A DNA stretch of 26,344 bases from Labilithrix sp. (GTDB taxonomy: Bacteria > Myxococcota > Polyangia > Polyangiales > Polyangiaceae). Made by a program: the position numbers and the translations under genes. The notes under the pieces were generated by a model, which was given only the letters and a program-made list of their open reading frames with translations, ran no database searches and was not told where the DNA came from. The stretch is from contig JAQBQL010000128.1 in assembly GCA_028287035.1 (NCBI GenBank), forward strand, positions 1 to 26,344, in the 5' to 3' direction. Shown one piece after another: positions 16,668-24,539 of the stretch (positions are counted from its first letter, which is position 1; the number at the start of each line of letters is the position of its first letter).

Positions 16668-17213
16668 ATGAAGAAAGCCATCATCGGTCTCGTCGAGCGC
16701 CAGGATCAGGCGGAGATCATCGTCACCCAGCTGCAGTCGGCGGGCTTCGCGCCTTCGGACATCTCGGTCCTCTTCCCGGACAAGAGCGGCACCAAGGACT
16801 TTGCCCACGAGCACAACACCAAGGCGCCGGAAGGCGCGGCGGCGGGCGCGGGCACCGGCGGGCTCCTCGGCGGCACGATCGGCGTCCTCGCCGGCATCGG
16901 CGCGCTCGCGATCCCGGGCCTCGGCCCCTTCATCGCGGCGGGTCCGCTCCTCGCGGCGCTCAGCGGCGCGGCGATCGGCGCCGGCGTCGGCGGCCTCACG
17001 GGCGCGCTGATCGGAATGGGAATCCCCGAGATCGAGGCGAAGGCCTACGAGGGCAAGATCAAGGGCGGCAACCTGCTCATCGCCGTGCACACCGAGAGCA
17101 CGGAAGAGCGTGACCGCGCCGAGAAGGTCCTGAAGGCGCACCACGCCCACGACGTGTCGACGGTCACCGAGAGCTCGGTGCCCAAGGACAAGGACGTCTC
17201 CGCGCACCGCTGA
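16668..17213 (+). CDS. General stress protein 17M/YflT-like protein with glycine-zipper segment
   Basis: A 181-residue protein. The N-terminal part (KKAIIGLVERQDQAEIIV, SAGFAPSDISVLFP) and the C-terminal part (GGNLLIAVHTESTEERDRAE, VLKAHHAHDVSTV) form a ferredoxin-like fold of the heat-induced stress protein YflT/17M kind. The centre (about 55-120) is rich in Gly and Ala with GxxxG repeats and is long and hydrophobic enough to insert in a membrane as a hairpin. Homologues are induced in general stress; molecular function is unknown. It sits between the BON lipoprotein and the hemerythrin gene (18-base gap), suggesting co-expression. The family call is from memory of the pattern. Confidence 0.7.
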   Translation: MKKAIIGLVERQDQAEIIVTQLQSAGFAPSDISVLFPDKSGTKDFAHEHNTKAPEGAAAGAGTGGLLGGTIGVLAGIGALAIPGLGPFIAAGPLLAALSGAAIGAGVGGLTGALIGMGIPEIEAKAYEGKIKGGNLLIAVHTESTEERDRAEKVLKAHHAHDVSTVTESSVPKDKDVSAHR

Positions 17214-17231
17214 GCCCGGACGAGACAAACC

Positions 17232-17777
17232 ATGGCTGCCAAGAAGAAGTCCGCGAAGAAGAAGACGGCGCGCAAGTCGTCCCGCAAGTCGCCCGTGACC
17301 GAGCTGCTCGAGAAGCAGCACCGCAAGGTCGAGGCTCTGTTCAAGAAGCTCGAAGGCGGCCGGTCCCCCAAGGGCCCCGTTCTCGAGGAGCTCACGAACA
17401 GCCTCGCCGCTCACATGGTGATCGAGCAGGAGATCTACTATCCCGCCGTGAAGGAGCTCAAGAGCGACCTCGTCATGGAGGCGTACGAGGAGCACTCCGT
17501 CGCCGAGCTCGGGCTGAAGCGTCTGCTCGCCACCGACCCCGAGGACGAGGCGTTCGACGCGCGCGTCACGACCTGCAAGGAGCTCATCGAGCACCACGTC
17601 GAGGAGGAAGAAGAGGAGCTCTTCAAGACCGTCGACGGGCAGATGGAAGACGAGGAGCTCGCGGCGCTCGCCAAGCGCATGAAGGCTCGCTTCGCCGAGG
17701 TGATGGCGCTCGGGTTCGCGGCGGCGGTGCCGCGTGGCCCGGCCGGCAAGACCTCGGCTGACGTCACGAGGCGCTGA
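17232..17777 (+). CDS. Hemerythrin-domain protein with lysine-rich N-terminal tail
   Basis: A 181-residue protein. Residues 1-20 are a Lys/Ala/Arg/Ser tail (AAKKKSAKKKTARKSSRKS) like those of histone H1-type DNA-binding proteins. Residues about 21-150 are an HHE hemerythrin domain with iron ligands visible as H30 (EKQHRKV), H61 and E65 (AAHMVIEQE), H88 (YEEHSV) and H121/H122 with E125 (IEHHVEEEE). Such domains bind a non-haem di-iron centre and sense or carry O2, NO or iron. The tail may bring the protein to nucleic acid (inference). A likely terminator follows at 17794. It is the last gene of the BON/YflT/hemerythrin cluster. Confidence 0.9.
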   Translation: MAAKKKSAKKKTARKSSRKSPVTELLEKQHRKVEALFKKLEGGRSPKGPVLEELTNSLAAHMVIEQEIYYPAVKELKSDLVMEAYEEHSVAELGLKRLLATDPEDEAFDARVTTCKELIEHHVEEEEEELFKTVDGQMEDEELAALAKRMKARFAEVMALGFAAAVPRGPAGKTSADVTRR

Positions 17778-17793
17778 AGAAGGAAACAAGGTC

Positions 17794-17831
17794 CGCGCCG
17801 CCGCGCTTCGTGCACGGCGGCGCGTTGCTTT
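17794..17831 (+). terminator. Probable Rho-independent terminator after the hemerythrin gene
   Basis: CGCGCCGCCG (17794-17803) pairs perfectly with 17815-17824 across an 11-base loop and is followed by TTGCTTT. The stem is strong but the T-tract is imperfect. It lies 16 bases after the stop at 17777 and fits as the end of the three-gene cluster. Confidence 0.65.
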
Positions 17832-17961
17832 GTCCGGCGTCCGCGCGCGGGCAGAGCACCAGCGCGCCTCATCGGGGTGATCCGCGCACGTGCCGGGGGC
17901 AGGCGGATCCCCTGTCCGCCGCGGTTTCCTCGCCTGGTGTAGCGGTTGCAGAGTGCGCGGC

Positions 17962-19095
17962 ATGACCGCTTCCAAGACCGCCGCTGGCCACCTCGGGCAG
18001 CACGGCGGTTCCTCCCTTCCGAGCCTCGACGTCGAGACCTACAACGCGGAGCTCCGCGACTCCGAAGGCTTCATCGGCGACCGCGCCTCGAACCGTGCAT
18101 TCCGCGCCATCCTCGAGGACCTCCGCGAGAAGCTGCGCATCGTCGGCGACGACCCGCTCGGTGACACCGAGAGCTCGGAGATCAGCAAGAAGGCGCTCGA
18201 CAAGATCCTCATCGAGGGTGACCCCGAGGCCGCGGGCGTGGTCCACGGCGCCATCGAGGGCTTCGCGATCGAGCTCGCCACCGTGACCGGACGCTTCCTC
18301 CGCCTGAAGGAGTGGAAGCACACGCAGCGCATCGTGGTGGGCGGTGGCCTGCGCGCCAGCCGCGTGGGCGAGCTTGCGATCGGGCGCGCGAGCGTGCTCG
18401 TGAAGGAGGCCGGCCACGCGGTCGACCTCGTGCCGATCAAGCACCACCCCGATCACGCGGGCATCGTGGGCACCATCCACCTCGCCCCGCCGTGGGTGTT
18501 CACCGGCTTCGATGCGGTGCTCGGCGTCGACATCGGCGGATCCAACATCCGCGCGGGCGTCGTGCAGCTGCCCGGTCGCAAGAACAGCAAGCTGGACAGC
18601 GCGGAGGTCGTCGAGACCGTGCTCTGGCGGCACCGCGACGACAAGCCGAAGCGCGACGAGGCCATCGAGAAGATGGTGGCCATGCTGCAGGGCCTCGTGA
18701 AGAAGGCCGACAAGGCGGGGCTCGCGCTGGCGCCGTTCATCGGCGTGGGCTGCCCCGGCGTCATCGAGAGCGACGGCTCGATCAGCAAGGGCGCGCAGAA
18801 CCTTCCCGGCAACTGGGAGAGCAGCCGCTTCAACCTGCCGGACCTCCTGCGCGAGCTCCTTCCCGAGATCGGCGGACACCCCACGCACGTCCTCATGCAC
18901 AACGATGCGGTGGTGCAGGGCCTCAGCCAGGCGCCGTTCATGACCGACGTGGAGCACTGGGGCGTGCTCACCATCGGCACGGGCCTCGGCAACGCGGCCT
19001 TCCGCAATCACACGAAGGACGACAAGAAGAAGGGCAAGCACGCCAAGGACGAGGCGCCGGAGTCCGTCGCCGAGCCGGAGTCGAGCGTGGGCTGA
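17962..19095 (+). CDS. ROK-family (sugar kinase-like) protein with permuted motif order
   Basis: A 377-residue cytoplasmic protein of the actin-like ATPase/ROK superfamily, which includes glucokinases and sugar-responsive repressors. The ROK nucleotide motif DIGGSNIRAGV is at D190, GVGCPGVIESDGSI follows at about 260-275 and TIGTGLGNAAF near 335. The motif IVVGGGLRASRVGELAIG (about 124-141) and DHAGIVGTIHLAP (about 168-180), which normally lie at the C-terminal end of ROK proteins, come before DIGG here. The arrangement therefore looks circularly permuted. There is no zinc-binding CxCG cluster and no helix-turn-helix. The C-terminus is a Lys/Asp/Glu-rich tail. I chose ATG 17962; the longer frame start at 17890 adds Gly/Arg-rich residues. 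It is convergent with the PYP-like kinase, with 1 base between. Substrate unknown. Confidence 0.75.
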   Translation: MTASKTAAGHLGQHGGSSLPSLDVETYNAELRDSEGFIGDRASNRAFRAILEDLREKLRIVGDDPLGDTESSEISKKALDKILIEGDPEAAGVVHGAIEGFAIELATVTGRFLRLKEWKHTQRIVVGGGLRASRVGELAIGRASVLVKEAGHAVDLVPIKHHPDHAGIVGTIHLAPPWVFTGFDAVLGVDIGGSNIRAGVVQLPGRKNSKLDSAEVVETVLWRHRDDKPKRDEAIEKMVAMLQGLVKKADKAGLALAPFIGVGCPGVIESDGSISKGAQNLPGNWESSRFNLPDLLRELLPEIGGHPTHVLMHNDAVVQGLSQAPFMTDVEHWGVLTIGTGLGNAAFRNHTKDDKKKGKHAKDEAPESVAEPESSVG

Positions 19096-19096
19096 G

Positions 19097-20158
19097 TCAG
19101 GCTGCTGGTAGCCGTAGCTCGAAGGTCGCGCCGCGCGGCGTGTCGAGAACCGCGACCTCGCCGCCGTGGGCGTGCGCGACCATGCGCACGAACGTGAGGC
19201 CGAGGCCGCGGTTGTCGCTCGCGCGATGACCGGCGGCGCCCTGCGCGAACTTGTCGAAGATCGTGGCCCGGAGCGGCGCCGGCACGCCCGGCCCTTCGTC
19301 GGCGACGCGCAGCACGACGCTGCCCGCCTCCTCCGCGCACGAGACGACGACGCGCGAGCGGGCGGGCGCGTGCCGGATGGCATTCTCGATGAGGTTCGCG
19401 AGGCAGCGCCGCACCGCCGCCGGATCGATGGGAGCGGTGACCGGCGCCGCGTCCGCCACGAGGACGACCTCGGAGACGCGCGCCACCGCCGCGCCCTGCT
19501 TGACGGCGTCCCCGACGAGCGCCGCCACGTCGGTCGGCTGCCGCTCGATCGCGAAGGTGCCGGTCTCGAGGCGGGCGATGTCGAGCAGGTTGAGCACCAT
19601 TCCGTGCAGCTGCTGGGTCGCGGCGAGCGAGTCGTCGACCGCCTCGACCCCCTCGGGACTGGCGAACGCCCGCAGGTACTCGAGGTTCGTGCGGATCGCC
19701 GAGAGCGGGTTCTTGAAGTCGTGGACGAGGAGCGTCGCGAGCGACTCCTTGAGGCGCTCGACCGCGCGCTGCATCGTCACGTCCTCGACGAGCAGGAGCC
19801 CGTGCGGCGCTCCCGCGACGATGACGGACTGCATGCGCACCACCACGTCGCGGGGCTGGGTGACGTGCGGAAACGGGACGCTGAACTCGACCCGCGTGTC
19901 GAGCGAGCCGGTGCGGACGTGATCGAAGAACTCGCCCGCGAGCTCCTGCACGTTCATGCAGGGGGCCACGTCCTCGAAGAACGCCCTGCCGATGACCCGG
20001 GCACGCTGGCGGTTCGCGAGCCGCTCCTCGTGCTTGTTGAACACCCTGACGAGGCCGGCCTCGTCGAGCACGACGACGCCGACCGGGAGGGCGTCGAAGA
20101 CGGGTCCGAGGAGGAGGTCTCCCGTCAGCTCTCTCGGATCCATCTGGCGCTGGGCCAT
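19097..20158 (-). CDS. Histidine kinase with photoactive-yellow-protein-like PAS domain
   Basis: A 353-residue cytoplasmic kinase without membrane spans. Residues about 10-128 are a PAS domain unusually close to photoactive yellow protein (PYP): VRVFNKHEE, RARVIGRAFFEDVAPC and GSLDTRVEFSVPF. The positions of the PYP chromophore pocket map with a constant offset of two: C67 for Cys69 (thioester to p-coumaric acid), E44 for Glu46 and R50 for Arg52 are kept; Tyr42 is F40 and Thr50 is Ala48. The kinase part has H-box LLVHDFKNPL (H146), NLIENAIRH, DEGPGVP and NRGLGLTF, all complete. No response regulator and no tyrosine ammonia-lyase or coumarate-CoA ligase gene is in the window. ATG 20158 has no good ribosome site; ATG 20143 is the alternative. 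Kinase secure; light sensing is an inference. Confidence 0.9.
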   Translation of the reverse strand: MAQRQMDPRELTGDLLLGPVFDALPVGVVVLDEAGLVRVFNKHEERLANRQRARVIGRAFFEDVAPCMNVQELAGEFFDHVRTGSLDTRVEFSVPFPHVTQPRDVVVRMQSVIVAGAPHGLLLVEDVTMQRAVERLKESLATLLVHDFKNPLSAIRTNLEYLRAFASPEGVEAVDDSLAATQQLHGMVLNLLDIARLETGTFAIERQPTDVAALVGDAVKQGAAVARVSEVVLVADAAPVTAPIDPAAVRRCLANLIENAIRHAPARSRVVVSCAEEAGSVVLRVADEGPGVPAPLRATIFDKFAQGAAGHRASDNRGLGLTFVRMVAHAHGGEVAVLDTPRGATFELRLPAA

Positions 20159-20356
20159 ACCTACCGTGGCTGCACGAGCCGTGCACGGCTCATCACGAGG
20201 GCCTGACGAAGGCGCCGTGAACGCACGGCAACGGTCGGCCTCCCGGCGGTGCGGGGGATCTCGACACACGGCCGTCGACATGTGCGGCGTCGTTCTGCGC
20301 TTTGCGGCACATTGACCGCTGCAAAAAGCGGCACGGCCGTTGCTCGAGCGCCGCGC

Positions 20357-21400
20357 ATGCGTTCGCCGTCCGCCTGGCTCCTCCTCACGTGCATCACGTG
20401 CGTGGCGAGCGCGCTCCCGGGCTGCCGGCGGGCCTCGAACGAGGCGCTGCGCGTCTTCGTCACCAACGAGGATTCGGGGACGGTCAGCGTCATCGACGCC
20501 GCCCGCGACGAGGTGATCGCCACGATTCCCGTCGGGAAGCGTCCGCGCGGCGTCCGCGCGTCGAAGGACGGCAAGCTGCTCTACGTCGCGCTCAGCGGCT
20601 CCCGGAAGTCGCCGCCCGGCGCGCGCGAAGACGAGCCCCCTGCTCCGCGTGACGACGCCGCCGACGGCATCGCCGTGGTCGATCTCGCGAAGGGGGCCGT
20701 CGTGCAGCGGCTCCCGTCCGGCCGCGACCCCGAGGCCTTCGACGTCAGCGCCGACGGCGCCACTCTCTACGTGTCGAACGAGGAGACCGCGGAGCTCAGC
20801 GTCGTCGACACGCGGAGCGCGAAGATCACGCACGTCACGCCGGTCGGCGGCGAGCCCGAAGGGGTCACGCTCTCGCCCGACGGCACGCAGGTCTACGTGA
20901 CGAGCGAGGCGGCCGGCGAGGTCGACGTCCTCCAGGCCGGCACGGGCGCGCTCCTCGCACGCATCCCGACCGGCATGCGCCCGAGGTACGTCGCCTTCAG
21001 CGGCGATGGCGCGCAGGCGTTCGTGAGCGCCGAGCTCGGCGGCGTCCTCCACGTGATCGACACCACGAGCCGGGCCGCGGTCGGGCAGATCCGGACCGGC
21101 AAGCAGGGGGTGAAGCCGATGGGCATCGCCCTCGCGCCGGACGGCACGCGAGCCTACGTGGCCAACGGTCGCGAGGGCAGCGTGGGCGTGGTCGACGTCG
21201 CCTCGCGCCGTCTCGAGAAGAACATCGACGGCGTCGGCAAGCGGCCCTGGGGCATCGCCATCACGCCCGACGGAAAGAAGCTCTATGTCGCGGCGATGCC
21301 CGACGTCGCGGTGGTCGACGTCGCGAGCGGCGCGGTGGTGCGGCGGATCCCGGTCGGTGACGGCCCGTGGGGCGTCGCGGTCGGCCGGGGGGCTCGCTGA
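20357..21400 (+). CDS. YVTN beta-propeller lipoprotein linked to the PQQ dehydrogenase
   Basis: A 347-residue periplasmic lipoprotein. The signal sequence ends at C23 (ASALPGC). The rest is a seven-bladed-type propeller of YVTN repeats: recurring phrases such as LRVFVTNEDSGTVSVID, ATLYVSNEETAELSVVD, TQVYVTSEAAGEVDVL and TRAYVANGREGSVGVVD, each followed by IPVGxxPxGV. Proteins of this kind often accompany PQQ-dependent alcohol dehydrogenases, though their function is not settled. An insert rich in Pro/Glu/Asp (about 90-112) interrupts the second blade. The stop (21398-21400) is 1 base before the dehydrogenase ATG, so they are one transcript. It is divergent from the PYP-like kinase with 198 bases between, which should contain the operon promoter. 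Confidence 0.88.
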   Translation: MRSPSAWLLLTCITCVASALPGCRRASNEALRVFVTNEDSGTVSVIDAARDEVIATIPVGKRPRGVRASKDGKLLYVALSGSRKSPPGAREDEPPAPRDDAADGIAVVDLAKGAVVQRLPSGRDPEAFDVSADGATLYVSNEETAELSVVDTRSAKITHVTPVGGEPEGVTLSPDGTQVYVTSEAAGEVDVLQAGTGALLARIPTGMRPRYVAFSGDGAQAFVSAELGGVLHVIDTTSRAAVGQIRTGKQGVKPMGIALAPDGTRAYVANGREGSVGVVDVASRRLEKNIDGVGKRPWGIAITPDGKKLYVAAMPDVAVVDVASGAVVRRIPVGDGPWGVAVGRGAR

Positions 21401-21401
21401 G

Positions 21402-23261
21402 ATGACGTCGCTCCTTCGCCAGGTCGGCCGGCTCGCCGCCACCGGCACGCTCCTCCTCCTCGCGGGCTCGCCCGGCTGCCGCAAGCAGGTCACGCCCGAG
21501 GTGACCGCGCAAGGCGGCCCGCTCTCCGGCGCCACCGCGGTGACCCTGACCCCCGCGAGCAGCCAGCCCGCCGAGGATGGGCAGTGGACGATGGTCGGGA
21601 AGGATGCCGCCAACACGCGATATTCCAGGCTGTCCACGATCACCGAGGACAATGCCAAGGATCTGCGGCTCGTCTGGTCGCAGAAGACCGGCGTCGAGCG
21701 CGGCCACGAGGCCGCTCCCCTGGTCGTCGGGCACACGATGGCCATCGTGACGCCCTACCCCAACAAGCTCATCGCCTGGGATCTCGAGCGTCCCGGCTCG
21801 CCCCCGAAGTGGACGTACGAGCCGCCGACGCTTCCGGCCGCCCAGGGCGTCGCCTGCTGCGACGTCGTCAATCGCGGCGCCGCCTACGACAAGGGCCGCT
21901 TCTTCTTCAACACGCTCGACGTGCAGACGGTGGCGGTCGACGCCGAGACCGGCCGCGAGATCTGGCGCACGAAGCTCGGTGACATCTCGCGCGGCGAGAC
22001 CATCACCATGGCGCCGCTCGTCGTGAAGGGGAAGGTCATCGTCGGCAACAGCGGCGGCGAGATGGGCGTCCGGGGCTGGCTCGCGGCGGTCGACGCGGAG
22101 ACCGGCGCGCTCGCGTGGCGCGCCTACGCCACCGGGCCCGACCAGGACGTGCTCATCGGGCCCGACTTCACTCCGCACTACGACTCCGACAAGGGCCACG
22201 ACCTCGGCGTCACGAGCTGGCCGGTCGATCAGTGGAAGATCGGCGGCGGTACCGCGTGGGGATTCGTCTCCTACGATGCCGAGCTCGATCTCCTCTATTA
22301 CGGCACCTCGAATCCCGGCCCGTGGAACCACGAGGCGAGGCCCGGCGACAACAAGTGGACGGCCGGCATCTTCGCGCGGCGCCCCGACACCGGGCAGGCA
22401 AAGTGGTATTACCAGCTCAATCCCCACGATCTGTTCGATCACGACGGGGTCAACGAGAACGTCCTCCTCGACATGACGGTCGACGGGCGCCTCCGCAAGG
22501 TGCTCGCCCACACCGATCGCAACGGGTACGTCTACATCATCGATCGCGGCACCGGCGAGGTGCTGTCGGCGACGCCGTACGTCTACATCACGAGCAGCAC
22601 CGGGGTCGACCTGAAGACCGGCCGCCTCCAGCCGGTGAAGGCGCTCGAGCCGAAGAGCGGCAAGGTCACGCGCGACATCTGCCCGTCGTCGAACGGCGGC
22701 AAGGACTGGCAGCCGATGTCGTTCTCGCCGCGCACCGGGCTCCTCTACATCCCGCACCAGAACGAGTGCATGGACGAGGAGGGCACCGAGGCCAACTACA
22801 TCGCCGGGACGCCGTACGTCGGCGCCAACGTGAAGTTCAAGCCCGGCCCCGGCGGTCATCGCGGCGAGCTCACCGCCTGGGACCCGGTCCACGGCAAGGC
22901 GGTCTGGAAGCGCAAGGAGAAGTTCCCGGTGTGGAGCGGCACGGTCGTCACCGCGGGTGACGTCGTCTTCTTCGGCACGATGGACGGCTGGTTCTACTGC
23001 GTCTCCGCGAAGACGGGCGCCGAGCTCTGGAAGTTCAAGACCGACTCCGGGATCGTCGGACAGCCCATCACGTTCTCCGGTCCCGACGGCAAGCAGTACG
23101 TCGCGGTGCTCGACGGCGTGGGCGGCTGGACCGGCGCCATCGTGAGCGGAGACCTCGGGGCCCAGGACCAGAGCGCGGCGCTCGGCATGGGCGGCCTCAT
23201 GGGCGACCTCAAGAAGGCGACGAAGAAGGGCGGCGCCATCTACGTGTTCGGTCTGCCATGA
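21402..23261 (+). CDS. PQQ-dependent alcohol dehydrogenase, XoxF/MxaF family, lipoprotein
   Basis: A 619-residue periplasmic quinoprotein that would oxidise methanol or a similar alcohol and pass electrons to cytochrome c. The signal ends in a lipobox Cys, C26 (AGSPGC), so it is membrane-anchored, unlike typical soluble XoxF. Family marks are the vicinal disulfide pair C152-C153 (GVACCDVVNRG), GGEMGVRG with metal ligand E220, TSNPGPWN with N304, and the catalytic D346 in FDHDGVNE. D348, two residues after D346, is the additional Asp that marks lanthanide-dependent enzymes; calcium MxaF has Ala there. W-type docking motifs of the eight-bladed propeller recur. The next gene starts by overlapping this stop (ATGA). 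PQQ synthesis genes are not in the window. Confidence 0.92.
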   Translation: MTSLLRQVGRLAATGTLLLLAGSPGCRKQVTPEVTAQGGPLSGATAVTLTPASSQPAEDGQWTMVGKDAANTRYSRLSTITEDNAKDLRLVWSQKTGVERGHEAAPLVVGHTMAIVTPYPNKLIAWDLERPGSPPKWTYEPPTLPAAQGVACCDVVNRGAAYDKGRFFFNTLDVQTVAVDAETGREIWRTKLGDISRGETITMAPLVVKGKVIVGNSGGEMGVRGWLAAVDAETGALAWRAYATGPDQDVLIGPDFTPHYDSDKGHDLGVTSWPVDQWKIGGGTAWGFVSYDAELDLLYYGTSNPGPWNHEARPGDNKWTAGIFARRPDTGQAKWYYQLNPHDLFDHDGVNENVLLDMTVDGRLRKVLAHTDRNGYVYIIDRGTGEVLSATPYVYITSSTGVDLKTGRLQPVKALEPKSGKVTRDICPSSNGGKDWQPMSFSPRTGLLYIPHQNECMDEEGTEANYIAGTPYVGANVKFKPGPGGHRGELTAWDPVHGKAVWKRKEKFPVWSGTVVTAGDVVFFGTMDGWFYCVSAKTGAELWKFKTDSGIVGQPITFSGPDGKQYVAVLDGVGGWTGAIVSGDLGAQDQSAALGMGGLMGDLKKATKKGGAIYVFGLP

Positions 23262-24085
23262 GGGGTGTGCTCCGCGTCGCCTCCGTCGCGCTGGTCGGCG
23301 CGCTCGTCGCCGGTCACGCTCACGCCGGTGCTCCCGCGCCCGCCCTGCGGGTGTGCGCCGACCCGGCGGGGCTGCCGTATTCGAACGATCACACGCAAGG
23401 ATTCGAGAACCGGATTGCCGACATCCTGGCGCGGGCGCTCGGGACGCGTGTGGAATACACGTGGTGGGCGCAGCGGCGCGGTTTCCTGCGCAACAGCCTC
23501 AACGCCGGGACGTGCGACGTCGTGATCGGCGCTCCGGTGGGCCTCGACATGCTGCGCACGACGCATCCGTACTACCGCTCCACGTTCGCGTTCGTGACGC
23601 GCCGGTCGCACCGCCTCGGGGACCTCGCCTCGATCGACGATCCGCGACTCGCCACGCTGCGCATCGGCGTGCCGCTCGCCGGCGACGACGGCGCGAATCC
23701 GGCGCCGGTCCACGCGCTGTCGCGCCGCGGGATCACCGCCGGCCTGCGCGGATTCCCGCTCTACGGCGAGCTCGGCCGCCGCATGCCCGCGGCCGGAGAG
23801 GCGCTGCTGAAGGACGAGATCGACGTCGCCCTCCTCTGGGGACCGGTGGCCGGCGCGGCGGTGCGCGAGGGACACGGCGAGCTCACCCTCGTGCCGCTGC
23901 GCGAGGAGAACGACGGGCCCCTGCCGTTCACGTTCGCCATCGCGGTGGGCGTCCGGAAGAAGGACCAGGAGCTCGCGGCCCGGATCGATGCGGCGCTGAC
24001 CGCGGAGCACGAGGCCATCGCCCGGGTGCTCCGCGAGGCGAACATCCCGCAGCTGCCGCTGGAGGTCTCCGATGCGAAGCGCTGA
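23258..24085 (+). CDS. XoxJ/MoxJ-like periplasmic binding protein
   Basis: A 275-residue exported protein of the bacterial extracellular solute-binding protein family 3 fold. The signal peptide probably ends after AHA near residue 23. The mature part starts LRVCADPAGLPYSN, with FENRIADILARALG, VEYTWWAQRRGF, AGTCDVVIGAP and PYYRSTFAFV. This is the pattern of the quinoprotein-dehydrogenase-associated binding proteins (XoxJ/MoxJ), proposed to help cofactor insertion or maturation of the dehydrogenase. The ATG overlaps the dehydrogenase stop by four bases, so it is translationally coupled. Its end overlaps the next gene by 14 bases. No transporter permease is nearby, which fits an accessory rather than a transport role. 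Confidence 0.88.
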   Translation: MRGVLRVASVALVGALVAGHAHAGAPAPALRVCADPAGLPYSNDHTQGFENRIADILARALGTRVEYTWWAQRRGFLRNSLNAGTCDVVIGAPVGLDMLRTTHPYYRSTFAFVTRRSHRLGDLASIDDPRLATLRIGVPLAGDDGANPAPVHALSRRGITAGLRGFPLYGELGRRMPAAGEALLKDEIDVALLWGPVAGAAVREGHGELTLVPLREENDGPLPFTFAIAVGVRKKDQELAARIDAALTAEHEAIARVLREANIPQLPLEVSDAKR

Positions 24086-24539
24086 ACGCCTCGCCGCGCT
24101 CGTCGTGGTGCTCGTCGTGTCGGTCCTGCTCGCCGCCTGCAAGCGCGAGACGCGGAGCTACTCGAACGCCTCGAGCGGCCCCGTCGACGACAACGCGTGG
24201 GCCATGGGCGAGGGCCAGCACCTCTACGCGCAGATGGGCTGCATCGGCTGTCACGAGCACGGCGGCGGAGGCATCGGGCCCTCGCTGATGGACGGCAAGT
24301 GGCGCTACGGCGCCGACGACGCGAGCATGTTCACCACCATCGCGGGCGGGCGCCCCAACGGCATGCCGGCATTCGGGGGGCGGCTCACCGACAGCCAGAT
24401 CTGGCAGCTCGTCGCCTATGTGAAGTCGCTCTCGGGGCGCGCGTCGCCGCTCGTCGCGGGCGTGCGCGACGATCACATGATGGTGCGCCCCGGCCCGGCC
24501 CGGACGGACCCCGAGCCCATCTCCCAGGAGACGCCTTGA
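24072..24539 (+). CDS. Lipoprotein cytochrome c (class I, mono-haem)
   Basis: A 155-residue lipid-anchored cytochrome c. A signal sequence rich in Val/Leu ends at C23 (LLAAC). One haem site is C57-I-G-C60-H61 and the axial Met is M98 in NGMPAFGG. The body (GEGQHLYAQMGCIGC, DSQIWQLVAYVKSLSG) is typical of class I cytochromes. It lies between the XoxJ-like gene and oxidase subunit II and overlaps both (14 and 4 bases). It is therefore the natural electron carrier from the PQQ dehydrogenase (the XoxG role) to the caa3 oxidase. This role is inferred from position. Confidence 0.9.
   Translation: MRSAERLAALVVVLVVSVLLAACKRETRSYSNASSGPVDDNAWAMGEGQHLYAQMGCIGCHEHGGGGIGPSLMDGKWRYGADDASMFTTIAGGRPNGMPAFGGRLTDSQIWQLVAYVKSLSGRASPLVAGVRDDHMMVRPGPARTDPEPISQETP
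24526..24530 (+). promoter_or_regulatory. Ribosome binding site supporting the TTG start of coxB
   Basis: AGGAG ends 5 bases before TTG 24536. The TTG overlaps the stop of the cytochrome gene (TTGA), giving tight coupling. Confidence 0.7.

Noticed and set aside
17936..17956. Sequence GGTGTAGCGGTTGCAGAGTGC resembling a tRNA D-arm in part
   Set aside because: No acceptor stem, anticodon arm or T-arm could be built around it.
20318..20337. Small hairpin CCGCT...AGCGG with an A-rich loop before the YVTN gene
   Set aside because: Only five base pairs with no T-run; too weak to call a terminator or operator.
20159..21745. Upstream extension of the PYP-like kinase frame
   Set aside because: It runs antisense through the YVTN gene and into the dehydrogenase and has no recognisable domain; the PAS domain starts just after ATG 20158.
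21261..22892. Minus-strand open frame of 543 codons opposite the PQQ dehydrogenase
   Set aside because: Low-complexity antisense product; the plus strand has conserved quinoprotein motifs throughout.
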